From positions 62,001 through 126,000 of the forward strand of contig NZ_CANMQT010000009.1 of the NCBI RefSeq assembly GCF_947500065.1: 64,000 nt of DNA, given 5' to 3'. Of the stretch, positions 46,203 to 54,322 are shown piece by piece. This DNA comes from an uncultured Aquimarina sp. (lineage in GTDB: Bacteria; Bacteroidota; Bacteroidia; Flavobacteriales; Flavobacteriaceae). The stretch's first letter is position 1; the number at the start of each line of letters is the position of its first letter. The translations under genes were made by a program, and so were the position numbers. Below the pieces are notes generated by a model that made no database searches, was not told the origin of the DNA, and worked only from the letters and a program-made list of their open reading frames with translations.

Positions 46203-46252
46203 TATAATAGGAATAGATCCGATAAAAATGAGTTCAATTTTTTCTATAAATG

Positions 46253-46265
46253 ATCACATTGTGAT
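46253..46265. promoter_or_regulatory. Perfect dyad upstream of the YtxJ-like gene
   Basis: ATCACA-T-TGTGAT is a perfect 13-base palindrome 68 bases before the YtxJ-like start and 51 bases after the beta-helix stop. It looks like a regulator site rather than a terminator because no T tract follows; the binding protein is unknown. Confidence 0.4.
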
Positions 46266-46332
46266 AAACTAAACAATGAGCTTGTAATTTTTATTATTTT
46301 TATCCGACCTTTACGGTAAGAAAATAGATTAT

Positions 46333-46728
46333 ATGGGATTATTTGGAAAAATATTTGGATCAGAAGACAAAGAACCTAAAGAAGAAAAACAAGCTTTGCC
46401 TTGGCAGGAGTTAAAATCTTTGGAGCAATTAGATGCAATAGCTACAGCATCTAAAACTAAAACGCAAGCTATTTTTAAGCATTCCACGAGATGTGGTATT
46501 AGTAGAATGGTGATCAAAAATTTTGAGAGTAGTTTTGATCTTTCTGAAAATGAAGTAGATCTATATTATTTAGATTTATTAAATCATAGAGACATATCTT
46601 CAGAAATATCTGCGAAGTTTCAGGTATATCATGAATCTCCACAATTTATTGTAATCAAAAATGGACAAGCAGTTCATCATGCGTCTCATAGTGCAATTAC
46701 TCCTCAAGTTTTGCACCAGTTGGTCTAA
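46333..46728 (+). CDS. ytxJ: Monothiol bacilliredoxin YtxJ-like protein
   Basis: A 131-residue thioredoxin-fold protein of the YtxJ (DUF2847) family, which resolves mixed disulfides between proteins and bacillithiol. The single active cysteine is C54 in FKHSTRCGISRMV, and the cis-proline loop is HESPQFIVIKNGQAVHHASH. The N-terminal 22 residues are a lysine/glutamate-rich extension common in Bacteroidetes. It converges with the globin gene, the coding ends overlapping by four bases. Confidence 0.9.
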   Translation: MGLFGKIFGSEDKEPKEEKQALPWQELKSLEQLDAIATASKTKTQAIFKHSTRCGISRMVIKNFESSFDLSENEVDLYYLDLLNHRDISSEISAKFQVYHESPQFIVIKNGQAVHHASHSAITPQVLHQLV

Positions 46729-47171
46729 AAAATATCATTGTCATTTTCGTTAAGAAATGGACACATAGTTTTTTGTGATATTCTGGATTCGTACATTTTT
46801 ATATGTAAATGAGTAGACATTTTTCTGGCTCTTCTTTTGGCTGTTTCAGCTTTTTCTCCTGTATGTAATTTATCAATAGTTGCGAACCATAAATTTAACC
46901 AGATACCAAAATGCTTTTCGGTGATGTTGCCGTGAAAAGTAGCGTCAACTTTTTGATGTACTCGGATGGGATTCCCTTTGTAATTGGCAACAAACAATAG
47001 ATTTGTTTCCCAAAAATCCGTTAACCTGTCAAGGTGTTCATCCCAATTTTTTATTACTTGATTAAAAATAGGACCGAGTATTTTCTCTTTTCTTACTTTA
47101 GTGTAGAATTGTGATACTATATTGAAAATATCATCTCTAGTTTCAATATCTCGTTCATTCATCTGTTTCAT
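46725..47171 (-). CDS. Group III truncated haemoglobin
   Basis: A 148-residue globin of the trHb3 group. It has the group features DIFNIVSQFYTKVRKEKILGPIFN, LDRLTDFWETNLLF, and the segment YKGNPIRVHQKV; HFGIWLNLWFATIDKLHTGEKAE contains the proximal-histidine/F-helix region. Such globins bind O2 or NO and often help detoxify NO. A small membrane protein and a Crp-type regulator lie directly upstream on the same strand, with a dyad operator between them. Confidence 0.9.
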   Translation of the reverse strand: MKQMNERDIETRDDIFNIVSQFYTKVRKEKILGPIFNQVIKNWDEHLDRLTDFWETNLLFVANYKGNPIRVHQKVDATFHGNITEKHFGIWLNLWFATIDKLHTGEKAETAKRRARKMSTHLHIKMYESRISQKTMCPFLNENDNDIF

Positions 47172-47183
47172 TGCACATCTTTA

Positions 47184-47468
47184 TTAAGAATAATATCCAA
47201 AGTTTAATAGTACTAAGAGTGTGTTAATAGCAAGACTAGCAATCAGTAAATTAAAAACAAATTTTGGTTTCATTTGGGCTAGAATTGAAGCGTTAAATGT
47301 CATACATATAATCACACAAACTGTTAGCTGAATCACCTGCATCAAAGATCGCTCTTGCATTAAGATATACATCGCAGCTACGGACCCTAAACAACTAGAA
47401 AGAATTATCATTAATGGGATGTAAGCCATATACATTTCTCTGAAATCTTTTAATAGTTTTGAATACAT
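47184..47468 (-). CDS. Small membrane protein linked to the globin gene
   Basis: A 94-residue protein from the ATG at 47468 (an earlier start at 47495 adds nine residues). Three membrane helices are likely: AYIPLMIILSSCLGSVAAMY, VIQLTVCVIICMTFNASIL and FVFNLLIASLAINTLLVLLN. No family recognised. Twelve bases separate it from the globin gene, and a perfect dyad lies about 50 bases upstream, so the pair probably forms an operon under the neighbouring Crp-type regulator. Confidence 0.6.
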   Translation of the reverse strand: MYSKLLKDFREMYMAYIPLMIILSSCLGSVAAMYILMQERSLMQVIQLTVCVIICMTFNASILAQMKPKFVFNLLIASLAINTLLVLLNFGYYS

Positions 47469-47520
47469 AACGTGTTGTTTTAAAGTTATATTCAAAGATA
47501 TTTCGGGAAGCGGCGTTCAG

Positions 47521-47540
47521 TTTATGACCTTAATCATAAA
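47521..47540. promoter_or_regulatory. Crp/Fnr-type operator upstream of the globin operon
   Basis: TTTATGA-CCTTAA-TCATAAA is a perfect dyad with seven-base arms and a six-base spacer, 53 bases upstream of the membrane-protein start. Size and symmetry fit a Crp/Fnr dimer site, and a gene for such a regulator ends 12 bases away. Confidence 0.7.
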
Positions 47541-47551
47541 GGAGAAAAATT

Positions 47552-48151
47552 TTATCGATATATTTTTCTGTCTTTTATCAATAACTCTCCTTTTTGTTCT
47601 AATTTTTTTACTGCTCTGATGACGGTTTCTACTCGCAGACCGGTTAAATCAGCTAATTGCTGTCTAGTAAGTTCTATTTTATAAGGTGAAATATTGGTAG
47701 TGTTATTCTGATTATTCTTTTTAAAATAATCTAAAATTCTAAGAATACGATGTTCTGGTTCTTGAGTAGATATTTCAGAAACCATCATGGCTTTGTAATA
47801 CAGACGCAAAGCCAATGTACTTGTAAATTTATGATGAATTGTAGGGTTTTCTTCTAATACTTTTAAAAAGTCACTTTTGGGTAACTGCCATACTTTTACA
47901 TCGGTGATGGCTTCCGCATTTGCAGGGTATTTGAAATCAGCAAAAAGAGGAGGCTCTCCAAAACTTTTTCCAGTATCAAAAATACCCTGAATATATTCTT
48001 TACCGTCATCATTAAAATTATTCATTTTAACCTCACCGGTTTGTACCTGATAATAATAGCGCGCAATATCACCTTCTTCAAAAAGCTGTTCATTGCGTTT
48101 GTATTCTTTTAGGATTGCACCAGCATCTTCTAGGATGTTTTGATCAATCAT
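47552..48151 (-). CDS. Crp/Fnr-family transcriptional regulator
   Basis: A 199-residue regulator with an N-terminal cyclic-nucleotide-binding-like jelly roll (about 10-130, with FEEGDIARYYYQVQTGEVKM and GKSFGEPPLFADFKYPANAEA) and a C-terminal winged helix (ELTRQQLADLTGLRVETVIRAVKKLEQKG). There is no N-terminal four-cysteine cluster, so it is not an iron-sulphur Fnr. The neighbouring dyad and globin suggest that it senses NO, low oxygen or haem status; that is inference. Confidence 0.9.
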   Translation of the reverse strand: MIDQNILEDAGAILKEYKRNEQLFEEGDIARYYYQVQTGEVKMNNFNDDGKEYIQGIFDTGKSFGEPPLFADFKYPANAEAITDVKVWQLPKSDFLKVLEENPTIHHKFTSTLALRLYYKAMMVSEISTQEPEHRILRILDYFKKNNQNNTTNISPYKIELTRQQLADLTGLRVETVIRAVKKLEQKGELLIKDRKIYR

Positions 48152-48180
48152 AAGGTATTATTTTTTAATTAGGGTATAGA

Positions 48181-49368
48181 TCATTTAAATCGATATCTTG
48201 TGATAATACCTTTTAGCTTATTCTTTAAATCTTCTCCAGAATCATACACCATTTGTTCATTTGTGGGAAACTGAATTGCCTGTAATCCTAAATATCGAGT
48301 TAAATCAGTATCCAATGCGCGTTTATCACCATTATAGTTAGCATACACATGTTCGAAAACGTAGGTGCTGGATAAAGGGAAGGCATCCAGTAATTGTTTA
48401 GTATTAAGGTTTTTATACTGTACATTTCCAACTACCTGTGCTTCCTTAAATTGTATAAACTCATAGTACTCACATCGTACTGTGACCATTTTATCTACTT
48501 TGATTTTTTTACCATCTTCATCTAGTACAAAATCATCATTTTCATCTAATAAATACTCCCAGCCATCTTTAATTAACTTTTCCTTTTCTAGTTGTCTTTC
48601 TCTAATTTGTTCAGGAGAGATATTTATTTCTCTAAAGGATACTTCCATTAAGTAATCATATTTAATGGAACGTTGAGGCTCATTATGATATACTGTCCAA
48701 AGATCATTTAGTCCGTATGTGCTAAAATTTAGTAAATCATCTTCTAATCTTCTTGGAATAATAACATTAGTTCGATTCTTCATGGCAACCTTAACAAAAT
48801 CAGTTCCTTTATAATGGGCTTCCTCAATCAGATCATTTGTGTTTTTATAATTGGGACTAATCTTGTTTAGATATATTAAGTCATTATATACATCGCGATA
48901 ATCCGTTTTTCTTTTTGCATTAGCGAGTAATGACTTCGCACTGTTATATAGATAGGTTGATAATTTTTCTTTTGTATCCAGAATTCTTTGATCGTAATTA
49001 TCAAAAGAAAAATTAACGGTACGTCCTTGCTCTACGTGATAAAGAGGTAACAAAGGGCGAATACGTTCCTGTCTTTTTTTTAGGGTATTATAGCAATTGT
49101 ACATTCGCTCTAAATTGGCTGGATTCCCTTCTTTTTCAAGAAATGTAATAGCATTGAGATCTCGTTCTACAGCTTTTACAAATGCCTCTTCTAATATAAG
49201 AATGTAATCTTGCTTTCCTTTTTTATTTTTATTAGTTCTTAATTTACTGAGTGAAGTATTGATCGCCTGATCATAGTTCCCTGTGTTTAGGGCGGTAAAA
49301 GTCTTTTTTTTACTTCCACAAGAGAATGTAAAAGCAGTAATTAGGAGTAAAAGTAGAATTCGTTTCAT
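48181..49368 (-). CDS. Conserved lipoprotein of unknown function
   Basis: A 395-residue lipoprotein (lipobox TFSCG, acylated C17). The N-terminal half is helical and TPR-like (LNTGNYDQAINTSLSKLRTN, LEEAFVKAVERDLNAITFLEKEG). The C-terminal half is beta-rich, with DEDGKKIKVDKMVTVRCEYYEFIQFKEAQVVG and a final LKNKLKGIITRYRF. I do not recognise a named domain, although similar proteins occur in Bacteroidetes. It may be co-transcribed with the Crp-type regulator, 29 bases downstream. Confidence 0.6.
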   Translation of the reverse strand: MKRILLLLLITAFTFSCGSKKKTFTALNTGNYDQAINTSLSKLRTNKNKKGKQDYILILEEAFVKAVERDLNAITFLEKEGNPANLERMYNCYNTLKKRQERIRPLLPLYHVEQGRTVNFSFDNYDQRILDTKEKLSTYLYNSAKSLLANAKRKTDYRDVYNDLIYLNKISPNYKNTNDLIEEAHYKGTDFVKVAMKNRTNVIIPRRLEDDLLNFSTYGLNDLWTVYHNEPQRSIKYDYLMEVSFREINISPEQIRERQLEKEKLIKDGWEYLLDENDDFVLDEDGKKIKVDKMVTVRCEYYEFIQFKEAQVVGNVQYKNLNTKQLLDAFPLSSTYVFEHVYANYNGDKRALDTDLTRYLGLQAIQFPTNEQMVYDSGEDLKNKLKGIITRYRFK

Positions 49369-49420
49369 AATTTAATACGTTTGGGGGGACACCTATCCAA
49401 TTTTGATGCCAAAAGGTAAC

Positions 49421-49457
49421 AAAAAAACCTCAAAGATGTTTTTTTGAGGTTTTTTTA
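49421..49457 (-). terminator. Terminator downstream of fahA
   Basis: A 14-base arm (49421-49434) pairs perfectly with 49443-49456 around an eight-base loop. It lies 20 bases after the fahA stop on the - strand and runs into T's on that strand. Confidence 0.8.
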
Positions 49458-49475
49458 TATGAAGCGTTATTATTT

Positions 49476-50756
49476 TTATTTTTTAAATACTGGGAGTAAC
49501 TTAGTAGAAACTTCACCAAAACCAATTCTCACGCCATCTTTTTTACAATGACCTCTAATGATAACAGTATCATTGTCTTCGATAAATTTACGGCTGCCAC
49601 CTTCTTTAAGTTGTACTGGTTTTTCTCCTCTCCAGCTTAATTCTAACATAGAACCATAAGAATCAGGAGTCGGTCCAGAAATAGTTCCACTACCCATCAT
49701 GTCTCCAGAATTAACCGGACATCCATTTACAGTATGATGCGTTAGTTGTTGTGCCATATTCCAATACATATGCTTAAAATTACTTTTGGAAACTACAGTT
49801 TCTTTGGCTTTTTCGGGTTGTATGGCAACTTCTAAATTGATATCGAAACTTTTATCTCCTTTATACTGAAGGTAAGGAAGTTGTTCTTTTAAAGGTTTTG
49901 GTCCTGCAACACGATACGGTTCTAAAGCATCAAGTGTAACAATCCACGGCGATATGGATGAAGCAAAGTTTTTAGCCAGAAAAGGTCCTAAAGGTACATA
50001 TTCCCATTTCTGAATATCTCGTGCACTCCAGTCATTAAATAACACCAACCCAAAAATATAATCTTCAGCTTCATCTATAGGAATAGGTTCTCCAAGCTGA
50101 TTTGCATCTGTAGTAATAAAAGCCATCTCCAATTCGAAATCTACTAATCTAGAAGGCCCAAAAATTGGATTTTCTGTACCATTTATTAATTTTTGTCCTT
50201 GTGGACGATGCACGGGAATTCCTGATGGAATTATAGAACTACTACGTCCGTGATATCCAACAGGTATGTGTAACCAATTAGGAAGTAAAGCATTGTCAGG
50301 ATCTCTGAACATGGTACCTACATTGGTTGCATGCTCAATACTACTATAAAAGTCTGTGTAATCTCCTACAGTCACAGGTAATTGCATTTCTATTTCATCT
50401 AATGTAAATAGAACAATCTTAGTATGGTCTTTGTTGTTTTTTAACGAATCGTTTTCTGCATCAAAAATATCGGCAATACGATTACGTACTAATCTCCATG
50501 TTTTTTTTCCATCAGATATAAAGTCGTTAAGAGAATCTTGTAAGAATATATCATCGGTCAGTGGAATTCCTTCAAAATAGCCAAGTTGATGCAGTGCACC
50601 AAGATCAATAGCAGTATCTCCGATTCTGGTTCCTATAGTAATGACATCATCTCTGGTAAGAAAGACCCCAAAAGGAATATTTTGAATTGGAAAATCAGTA
50701 TTCGTAGGAGTTTTAATCCAGGTTTTTCTATTTGGGTTATTTGCAGTTATGGGCAT
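49476..50756 (-). CDS. fahA: Fumarylacetoacetase
   Basis: The last enzyme of tyrosine breakdown, splitting fumarylacetoacetate to fumarate and acetoacetate. The 426-residue protein has the N-terminal SH3-like domain (to about 115) and the FAH catalytic domain. Visible motifs are DYTDFYSSIEHATNVGTMFR (catalytic His region), PVGYHGRSSSIIPSGIPVHR, DFELEMAFI (metal-binding glutamates) and NDWSARDIQKWEYVPLGPFLAKNF. It is divergent from glyA across 204 bases. No other tyrosine-pathway gene is in the window. Confidence 0.95.
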   Translation of the reverse strand: MPITANNPNRKTWIKTPTNTDFPIQNIPFGVFLTRDDVITIGTRIGDTAIDLGALHQLGYFEGIPLTDDIFLQDSLNDFISDGKKTWRLVRNRIADIFDAENDSLKNNKDHTKIVLFTLDEIEMQLPVTVGDYTDFYSSIEHATNVGTMFRDPDNALLPNWLHIPVGYHGRSSSIIPSGIPVHRPQGQKLINGTENPIFGPSRLVDFELEMAFITTDANQLGEPIPIDEAEDYIFGLVLFNDWSARDIQKWEYVPLGPFLAKNFASSISPWIVTLDALEPYRVAGPKPLKEQLPYLQYKGDKSFDINLEVAIQPEKAKETVVSKSNFKHMYWNMAQQLTHHTVNGCPVNSGDMMGSGTISGPTPDSYGSMLELSWRGEKPVQLKEGGSRKFIEDNDTVIIRGHCKKDGVRIGFGEVSTKLLPVFKK

Positions 50757-50926
50757 TATCGTTTTTTTAATAAGTTGTTGGTACTTCTCATCATCAAATA
50801 TATAATTTTAGAATGTTTTAAATATTTTATTTATGTGAAAGTTAATTAAAAAATATGATATTTCTAATTGTGAAGAAAATGTTCATATTTATTAATATTC
50901 CATCAGCTTATTTTAAGGAATGTTCA

Positions 50927-50934
50927 TACTTTTG
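50927..50934 (+). promoter_or_regulatory. -7 box of the glyA promoter
   Basis: TACTTTTG matches TAnnTTTG exactly, 26 bases before the glyA ATG. A T-rich stretch lies about 18 bases upstream but no clear TTTG -33 element. Confidence 0.5.
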
Positions 50935-50960
50935 GGCATCTATTTTATAAAAAAAACAAC

Positions 50961-52235
50961 ATGCAACGCGACGAACAAATTTTTGATTTAATTCAGGACG
51001 AAAAAGAACGTCAGATTAACGGGTTAGAATTGATCGCTTCAGAAAATTTTGTAAGTGAACAAGTAATGGAAGCAGCTGGTTCTGTATTAACAAACAAATA
51101 TGCAGAAGGTTATCCTGGAAAACGCTATTATGGAGGTTGCTCTGTAGTAGATGTAGTTGAACAAATAGCAATAGATCGTGCTAAAGAATTGTTCGGAGCT
51201 GAATATGCTAATGTACAACCACATTCAGGATCTCAGGCAAATACGGCAGTATACCACGCTTGTCTTAAACCTGGTGATAAAATTTTAGGTTTTGATCTTT
51301 CTCATGGAGGACATTTAACACACGGATCACCAGTTAACTTTTCAGGTAAATTATACAATCCTGTTTTTTACGGAGTAGAGAAGGAGACCGGTAGATTAAA
51401 TTATGATAAAATACAGGAGATTGCTACTGCAGAGAAGCCACAACTGATTATCGCTGGAGCATCTGCATATTCTAGAGAGATAGATTACAAAAGATTTAGA
51501 GAAATTGCAGATAGCGTAGGAGCTATTCTTTTTGCAGATATTGCGCATCCTGCTGGTTTAATTGCCAAAGGAGTGATTGCTGATCCTGTTCCTCATTGTC
51601 ATGTAGTAACTACTACAACTCATAAAACATTAAGAGGTCCAAGAGGAGGACTGATCTTAATGGGTAAAGATTTTGAAAACCCTTTCGGAATAACGTTGAA
51701 AAGTGGTAAGAAGCGTATGATGTCTTCTTTATTAGATAGTGCTGTGTTTCCTGGAAATCAGGGAGGTCCATTGGAGCATATTATTGCTGCCAAAGCGATT
51801 GCTTTTGGAGAAGCATTAACTGATGAGTTTTTGAATTACATCATTCAGGTAAAGAAAAATGCAGCTACAATGGCAGAAGCTTTTGTGAAAAAAGGATATC
51901 AAGTTATTTCTGAAGGTACAGATAATCATATGATGCTGATCGATTTACGTAATAAGGATGTAACAGGAAAGCAAGCAGAAGAAGCGCTTGGTGTTGCAGA
52001 AATTACTGTAAATAAGAATATGGTACCTTTTGATGATAAATCTCCATTTGTAACTTCAGGGATTCGTATTGGTGTTTCTGCAGTAACCACACGTGGATTA
52101 AAAGAGAACCATATGCTAGAAATTGTAGAATTAATTGATAGAGTAATCAATAATGTCGAGAATGAAGAAGCATTGCTAGATATTGCTAATGATGTACACG
52201 CTATGATGGCAGATAAACCATTATTTGTTGCATAA
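50961..52235 (+). CDS. glyA: Serine hydroxymethyltransferase
   Basis: GlyA converts serine and tetrahydrofolate to glycine and methylene-tetrahydrofolate. The 424-residue protein has the PLP lysine K222 in VVTTTTHKTLRGPRGG, the N-terminal GLELIASENFVSEQV and NKYAEGYPGKRYYGGC blocks, and PHSGSQANTAVY for cofactor binding. Length and motifs are normal. A perfect terminator follows 26 bases after the stop, marking the end of the core region. Confidence 0.98.
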   Translation: MQRDEQIFDLIQDEKERQINGLELIASENFVSEQVMEAAGSVLTNKYAEGYPGKRYYGGCSVVDVVEQIAIDRAKELFGAEYANVQPHSGSQANTAVYHACLKPGDKILGFDLSHGGHLTHGSPVNFSGKLYNPVFYGVEKETGRLNYDKIQEIATAEKPQLIIAGASAYSREIDYKRFREIADSVGAILFADIAHPAGLIAKGVIADPVPHCHVVTTTTHKTLRGPRGGLILMGKDFENPFGITLKSGKKRMMSSLLDSAVFPGNQGGPLEHIIAAKAIAFGEALTDEFLNYIIQVKKNAATMAEAFVKKGYQVISEGTDNHMMLIDLRNKDVTGKQAEEALGVAEITVNKNMVPFDDKSPFVTSGIRIGVSAVTTRGLKENHMLEIVELIDRVINNVENEEALLDIANDVHAMMADKPLFVA

Positions 52236-52260
52236 TCTGTTTCAAGATATTTAATTATGA

Positions 52261-52295
52261 AATGCGTGACTTTTTAGTCACGCATTTTTGTTTTT
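52261..52295 (+). terminator. Terminator after glyA
   Basis: AATGCGTGAC (52261-52270) pairs perfectly with 52277-52286 around a six-base loop, followed by a T-rich tail. It isolates glyA from the cassette array downstream. Confidence 0.88.
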
Positions 52296-52459
52296 AAGAA
52301 AGTCTGCTAATAGATATAGTATTTTGTTATAAGCACAGTTTTACACTATTTTTAGGATCGAATAGGAAATTATCGTAGTATTAAATGTCTAACTTTGTTT
52401 TTATAAATGGTAACAATCCACTTTATAAAAGAAATAAACGCAATTATTGTTATACAACA

Positions 52460-53384
52460 GTTGCCACCAATTATGAAGAACATCCTGCTAATATTAATAA
52501 TCCTTTTTTCAAATCAAGCTTTTAGTCAAGAAAAATTAGACGAAGAGATTGATAAAGGAATAGATTTATATCAAGACGGAAAAGAAAATAAAGCTTTAAA
52601 AATCTGGAAAAAGATTGAGAAAAAAGCAGATAATCCTTCATCAACTTATGGAACTACTTTAGGAAATATACTATACTATTATATAGAAAAGGATGATGAA
52701 AAAAATATACTGACTTACTATCAAAAAATAATTGATTCCGATTTAGACGATAAAGACACAAATAATGAAATCGGGAAACCTTATAAGAATTATCGTTATC
52801 ACGCAACTATGCGATTAGCCAGCTATTATGGAAAAAAAGACGAATTTGAAAAAGGTTTAAATTATGTTGAAAAAGCTGATAATGAAATTGCATTTGAGAC
52901 AACTTCATTAACCTCTTTTATTTTTCATAAAGTAGATTTAGCATTTTGGAAATACAGATTTTTAAATGATTTAGGAGAAAAAGACAAGGCTGTTTCAAAG
53001 TTAATTGAGCGAGCATTTGAATATGATTACAAATCAATGTATCCAAATTGGGCAACAGTTTCGCCAAGTAATGACGAAACCGAATTAGCCGAAACGATAT
53101 GTTCTGAATTTGATGATTTGAAAAACCTGAAATCTCAAATTGACAATGGAATTGAAAACCTGATTTTTGACAAACAAAGGAGACTAATAAAATTAAAAGT
53201 TAACGAAATCGATTACGAAGTAAACTTATATTCTGAATTGAATGACGAGGAAAAATGTAAGTCATATCTTAAAGACTCATTCTTTTATAAATATTTGAGT
53301 GAAAAAATGAAAAACTAAACTGGTGGGAACAATTAGTATATTGCATATGCCGCCTACGGCAGGCAAACGCAATATATAAGAAAC
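52460..53384 (+). mobile_element. Cassette-like unit 1 (secreted TPR-like gene)
   Basis: The left arm GTTGCCACCAATT (52460-52472) ends one base before the ATG. The right arm AACTGGTGGGAAC (53318-53330) starts on the last base of the stop codon. The two arms are complementary over 13 positions, with one G-U pair and one mismatch. If the unit were excised as a circle the arms would face each other across the junction hairpin, as R boxes do in an integron attC site. The left limit uses the GTT, the right limit the base before the next GTT. Confidence 0.5.
52473..53318 (+). CDS. Secreted TPR-like protein of unknown function
   Basis: With the ATG at 52473 the protein has 281 residues and a clean signal peptide (MKNILLILIILFSNQAFSQ); a longer frame upstream would read through the unit boundary. 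The mature part is helical and acidic, with TPR-like pairs such as IDKGIDLYQDGKENKALKIW and KKDEFEKGLNYVEKADNEIA. The C-terminal 60 residues look like a small beta domain (RRLIKLKVNEIDYEVNLYSE). It is the first gene of the cassette-like array. Function unknown. Confidence 0.65.
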   Translation: MKNILLILIILFSNQAFSQEKLDEEIDKGIDLYQDGKENKALKIWKKIEKKADNPSSTYGTTLGNILYYYIEKDDEKNILTYYQKIIDSDLDDKDTNNEIGKPYKNYRYHATMRLASYYGKKDEFEKGLNYVEKADNEIAFETTSLTSFIFHKVDLAFWKYRFLNDLGEKDKAVSKLIERAFEYDYKSMYPNWATVSPSNDETELAETICSEFDDLKNLKSQIDNGIENLIFDKQRRLIKLKVNEIDYEVNLYSELNDEEKCKSYLKDSFFYKYLSEKMKN

Positions 53385-53397
53385 GTTAGCAATAATT
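53318..53397 (+). repeat. attC-like junction between units 1 and 2
   Basis: The parts follow the order of an integron attC site: right arm of unit 1 ending AAC (53318-53330); spacer AATTAG; box TATATTGC (53337-53344); a loop with its own hairpin TGCCG-CCTA-CGGCA (53348-53361); box GCAATATA (53369-53376), the perfect complement of the first box; spacer TAAGAAAC; and the left arm of unit 2 beginning GTT (53385-53397). Core length of about 70 bases is in the attC range. Confidence 0.55.
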
Positions 53398-53402
53398 GAA
53401 AA

Positions 53403-53942
53403 ATGAAGTTTGAAGAAATATATACCGGAAGATTAATTTTAAGAAAACTTACTCAAGAATGTTTCGATTATATACATTCTGAAATGACCCAAGCTGAGCA
53501 ATTGGAAATCCTTGGTCTAAAATCTAATGAAGAGTTATTGAAAGAAAAAGAAAAATATAAAAATGGTCTTTCTTCACATAACAAAAAATTTCTGTACTAT
53601 CAATTAATTGACAAAAAAACAAAGGAGATTATTGGTTGGTGTGGTTTTCATACTTGGTATACTGATCATAATCGAGCCGAAATTGGATATGAATTGTTTG
53701 ATGACAACTATAAAGGTCAAGGTATAATGTCTGAAGTGATAGCATTAACTGTTAATTATGGTTTTAGAAATATGGATTTAGAAAGAATAGAAGCGTTTGT
53801 TGGCCCAAATAACACACCTTCCATAAAATTATTAAAAAGGATGAACTTTAAAAAAGAAGGACTTTTAAAATACCACTATTTCCATAATAATAGAATGGAA
53901 GATTCAATAGTTTTTGCTTTATTGAAATCTGAATATAAATAA
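53403..53942 (+). CDS. GNAT-family N-acetyltransferase (RimJ/RimL type)
   Basis: A 179-residue acetyltransferase. It opens EEIYTGRLILRKLTQECFDYI, as RimJ-like proteins do, and has the acetyl-CoA loop YELFDDNYKGQGIMSEVIAL (Q/R-x-x-G-x-G/A type), followed by LERIEAFVGPNNTPSIKLLKRMNFKKEG. The substrate could be an N-terminal amino acid, an antibiotic or another amine. It is the only gene in cassette-like unit 2, bracketed by a perfect 13-base inverted repeat. Confidence 0.9.
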   Translation: MKFEEIYTGRLILRKLTQECFDYIHSEMTQAEQLEILGLKSNEELLKEKEKYKNGLSSHNKKFLYYQLIDKKTKEIIGWCGFHTWYTDHNRAEIGYELFDDNYKGQGIMSEVIALTVNYGFRNMDLERIEAFVGPNNTPSIKLLKRMNFKKEGLLKYHYFHNNRMEDSIVFALLKSEYK

Positions 53943-53953
53943 TTATTGCTAAC

Positions 53954-54322
53954 AAAGCCTCACAGAACTGAACGAAATAAGAGTAGAAAAAGAGAGAGGA
54001 TTATCATTACTGTCGAAGTCTAAAGCTTCACCGTGTATACAAACCTTAATTCTCTCTTTTGTTCTTTCTGACTTAACACTTAAATCTATTGAAAATCAAA
54101 CTTAAGACGTGAATAAAAAATAGTTAATATTGGTTAACCGAGAGGTTTGTGAATATTTGCTAAGACCGCCAAATTCTTAATTTGGCTTTTTAGATTGATA
54201 AGTTAAAACAAAACATAAAAATTCGACTCTGTGTTAACCCGAAAAGTTAGCGTCTTTTTATACGCTACATTTCATACACAGACCATAATACTTTATTAGA
54301 TAAAACCACTAAAATTATTAAC
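53954..54322. other. Non-coding stretch between GNAT and helical-protein genes
   Basis: No coding region is evident in these 370 bases. They hold a large imperfect hairpin whose core arms are AAAAGAGAGA (53987-53996) and its exact complement (54051-54060), a terminator-like hairpin at 54168-54191, a GTTAGC at 54246-54251 that is complementary to the end of the unit 2 right arm, and the presumed left arm of unit 3 at 54254-54263. Confidence 0.6.
54168..54191 (+). terminator. Terminator within the cassette-like array
   Basis: GCCAAATT (54168-54175) pairs perfectly with 54179-54186 around a three-base loop and is followed by five T's. Confidence 0.75.

Larger units (their letters stand above)
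53385..54253 (+). mobile_element. Cassette-like unit 2 (GNAT gene)
   Basis: Left arm GTTAGCAATAATT (53385-53397) and right arm AATTATTGCTAAC (53941-53953) are a perfect 13-base inverted repeat that tightly brackets the acetyltransferase gene: the ATG is five bases after the left arm and the right arm begins inside the stop codon. The long non-coding tail (53954-54253) is larger than in the other units. The right limit is uncertain. Confidence 0.55.
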
